Assembly: GCA_013205605.1 (NCBI GenBank)
Contig: JABMMK010000068.1
Coordinates: forward strand, 1 to 8,788
Length of the DNA stretch: 8,788 bases
Direction of reading: 5' to 3'
From: Cytophagales bacterium
GTDB taxonomy: Bacteria > Bacteroidota > Bacteroidia > Cytophagales > Spirosomataceae
Part shown: one piece after another, positions 7,862-8,788 of the stretch
How the letters are laid out: every line of letters begins with the position of its first letter
Position numbering within the stretch: the first letter of the stretch is position 1
Notes under the pieces: generated by a model
The model's input: the letters and a program-made list of their open reading frames with translations, nothing else
What the model was told of the DNA's origin: nothing
Databases searched by the model: none
Made by a program: the position numbers and the translations under genes

Positions 7862-7885
7862 AAGGGTGATGCGAGCATCACCCTT
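7862..7885 (-). terminator. Rho-independent terminator (or attenuator) after the edge dehydratase gene
   Basis: A perfect 11-bp inverted repeat, AAGGGTGATGC (7862-7872) and GCATCACCCTT (7875-7885), forms a GC-rich hairpin with a minimal loop. On the minus strand it is followed by a T run at 7863-7858. It lies 7 bases beyond the stop of the dehydratase gene and 29 bases before the start of RraA-like copy 1. It would end the upstream transcript or, if leaky, reduce expression of the three downstream genes. Confidence 0.85.
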
Positions 7886-7892
7886 GTAAAAT

Positions 7893-8788
7893 TTAAGACC
7901 AATCGCGGTCCCATGAATCAATCTTGGTCCAATCATCTGTAGGAGCAAAGAACATTTCACCTGATTTCAAGTGAGCTTTTACTACCTCTTCGTTCAATTC
8001 GACCCCTAACCCTGGCTTATCTGGAACTTTGACAAAACCTTTGTTGAATATTGGCTTTTCAATTCCAGTCACTAAATCCTCCCACCAAGGAACATCGAAT
8101 GAATGGTGTTCAAGCGCAACAAAATTCTCTGTGGCCGCAGCACAATGAATATTAGCCATAAAGCAAATCGGAGAACCGGCAAAGTGCATCGCCATAGGAA
8201 CTCCTTTTTCCTCCGCATAATCACCAATTTTCTTCGTTTCCAAAATACCGCCTGAACTAGCTAAATCTGGTTGAATCATATCCACCGCGTGTGCGTCGAT
8301 CAACTTGATAAATTCTTCTTTCAAGTAAATGTCTTCACCGGTTAACGTTGGCGTATTGATTGCCGACGTAATTTGATGCCATTGTTCGGTATACTGCCAA
8401 GGTATCATATCCTCTAACCAAGCTAATTGGTATTTCTCCAACGCATTACCTAAACGAATCGCGGTATTTACATCAAAATGACCAAAATGATCCGCTGCAA
8501 GTGGGGTTTCATATCCGATCACATTTCGAACTGTGCCCACATAATCAGCTAAATACTGAATCCCTTTATCGGTTACTTGGATACGTGTGAAAGGATGTTT
8601 CGTCCAGCTATATGAACGAGCATTCCCCTTCGCAGATGGATTATTTCCCCATTGTTTCTTTAAGTCCCAATTTTTTCCTCCTACTAAGGTTCCAGGAATA
8701 TCAGCTAGTATTTGAATACCAAAGTCCATTTTCAAAAATGTCAAACCTAAATTTTGACGTTCCTTCATTTTCTTAGCAAATTCGTTTG
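7893..8788 (-). CDS. Enolase-superfamily dehydratase, 5' end cut by window edge
   Basis: The frame is open from the right edge to the stop at 7893. The methionine at 8768 is internal: in-frame codons continue upstream (NEFAKK), and the enolase capping domain of over 100 residues and any export signal must lie outside the window. Counting from that methionine, the barrel shows K13-x-D15 (FLKMDFG), D93-H94-x-G-H97, WLED with E119-D120, GED with E145, PDLASSGG at 167-174, AMH with H195, and LEH with E220. This marks a mandelate-racemase-type dehydratase or epimerase. It differs from the other dehydratase in the cluster: WLED replaces WLEEP and AMHFAG replaces APHMV, so it probably acts on another acid or stereoisomer. 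It lies upstream of, and in the same direction as, the two RraA-like genes, from which a terminator separates it. The exact substrate is unknown. Confidence 0.84.
   Translation of the reverse strand, partial: NEFAKKMKERQNLGLTFLKMDFGIQILADIPGTLVGGKNWDLKKQWGNNPSAKGNARSYSWTKHPFTRIQVTDKGIQYLADYVGTVRNVIGYETPLAADHFGHFDVNTAIRLGNALEKYQLAWLEDMIPWQYTEQWHQITSAINTPTLTGEDIYLKEEFIKLIDAHAVDMIQPDLASSGGILETKKIGDYAEEKGVPMAMHFAGSPICFMANIHCAAATENFVALEHHSFDVPWWEDLVTGIEKPIFNKGFVKVPDKPGLGVELNEEVVKAHLKSGEMFFAPTDDWTKIDSWDRDWS

Noticed and set aside
8766..8768. ATG at 8768 as the true start of the edge dehydratase
   Set aside because: The frame stays open upstream to the window edge, and the protein would lack the whole enolase capping domain and any signal peptide.
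1..8788. SusC/SusD transport pair, regulator, mobile element, CRISPR array or tRNA
   Set aside because: No sequence in either strand resembles these; nearly the whole window is taken up by the six genes described.

Overview
The window looks like carbohydrate-utilisation DNA from a Bacteroidota bacterium, probably of the Cytophagales type; the genus cannot be told from sequence alone. The reasons are: low to moderate GC (hand-counted 60-base lines run from about 23 to 55 percent), start codons without clear Shine-Dalgarno sites, Sec signal peptides with Gln right after the predicted cleavage site, and the enzyme families present (GH92, alginate-lyase family, AGE epimerase, exported RraA-like and enolase-superfamily proteins). 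There are no tRNA or rRNA genes, transposases or CRISPR arrays.

Layout: (1) Positions 1-3259, minus strand: one very long gene, cut by the left edge, in which a complete alginate-lyase-family polysaccharide lyase domain is joined in frame to an almost complete GH92 alpha-mannosidase domain. (2) 3260-3430: an AT-rich divergent intergenic region. (3) 3431-4660, plus strand: a secreted AGE/cellobiose-2-epimerase-like enzyme with all its catalytic histidines. (4) 4657-8788, minus strand: a gene cluster read right to left. It encodes an enolase-superfamily dehydratase (5' end cut by the right edge), a strong hairpin terminator, two tandem exported RraA-like class II aldolase homologues, and a second enolase-superfamily dehydratase with a twin-arginine signal. 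The last gene converges on the epimerase gene, and the two stop codons share the four bases TTAA.

Inferred joint role: every protein whose N-terminus is visible carries an export signal (four Sec, one Tat) and none has a lipobox. The set therefore reads as an extracytoplasmic module. The lyase-mannosidase would depolymerise a glycan containing uronic acid and mannose, the epimerase would act on a reducing-end sugar, the dehydratases would turn sugar acids into 2-keto-3-deoxy acids, and the RraA-like proteins could cleave these by retro-aldol reaction to pyruvate and an aldehyde. Such dehydratase and aldolase steps are usually cytoplasmic, so their apparent export and their pairing (two of each) are the most unusual feature, together with the lyase-GH92 fusion. 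Substrates are not proven by anything in the sequence. No SusC/SusD pair, transporter, regulator or unsaturated-uronyl hydrolase is present in the window.
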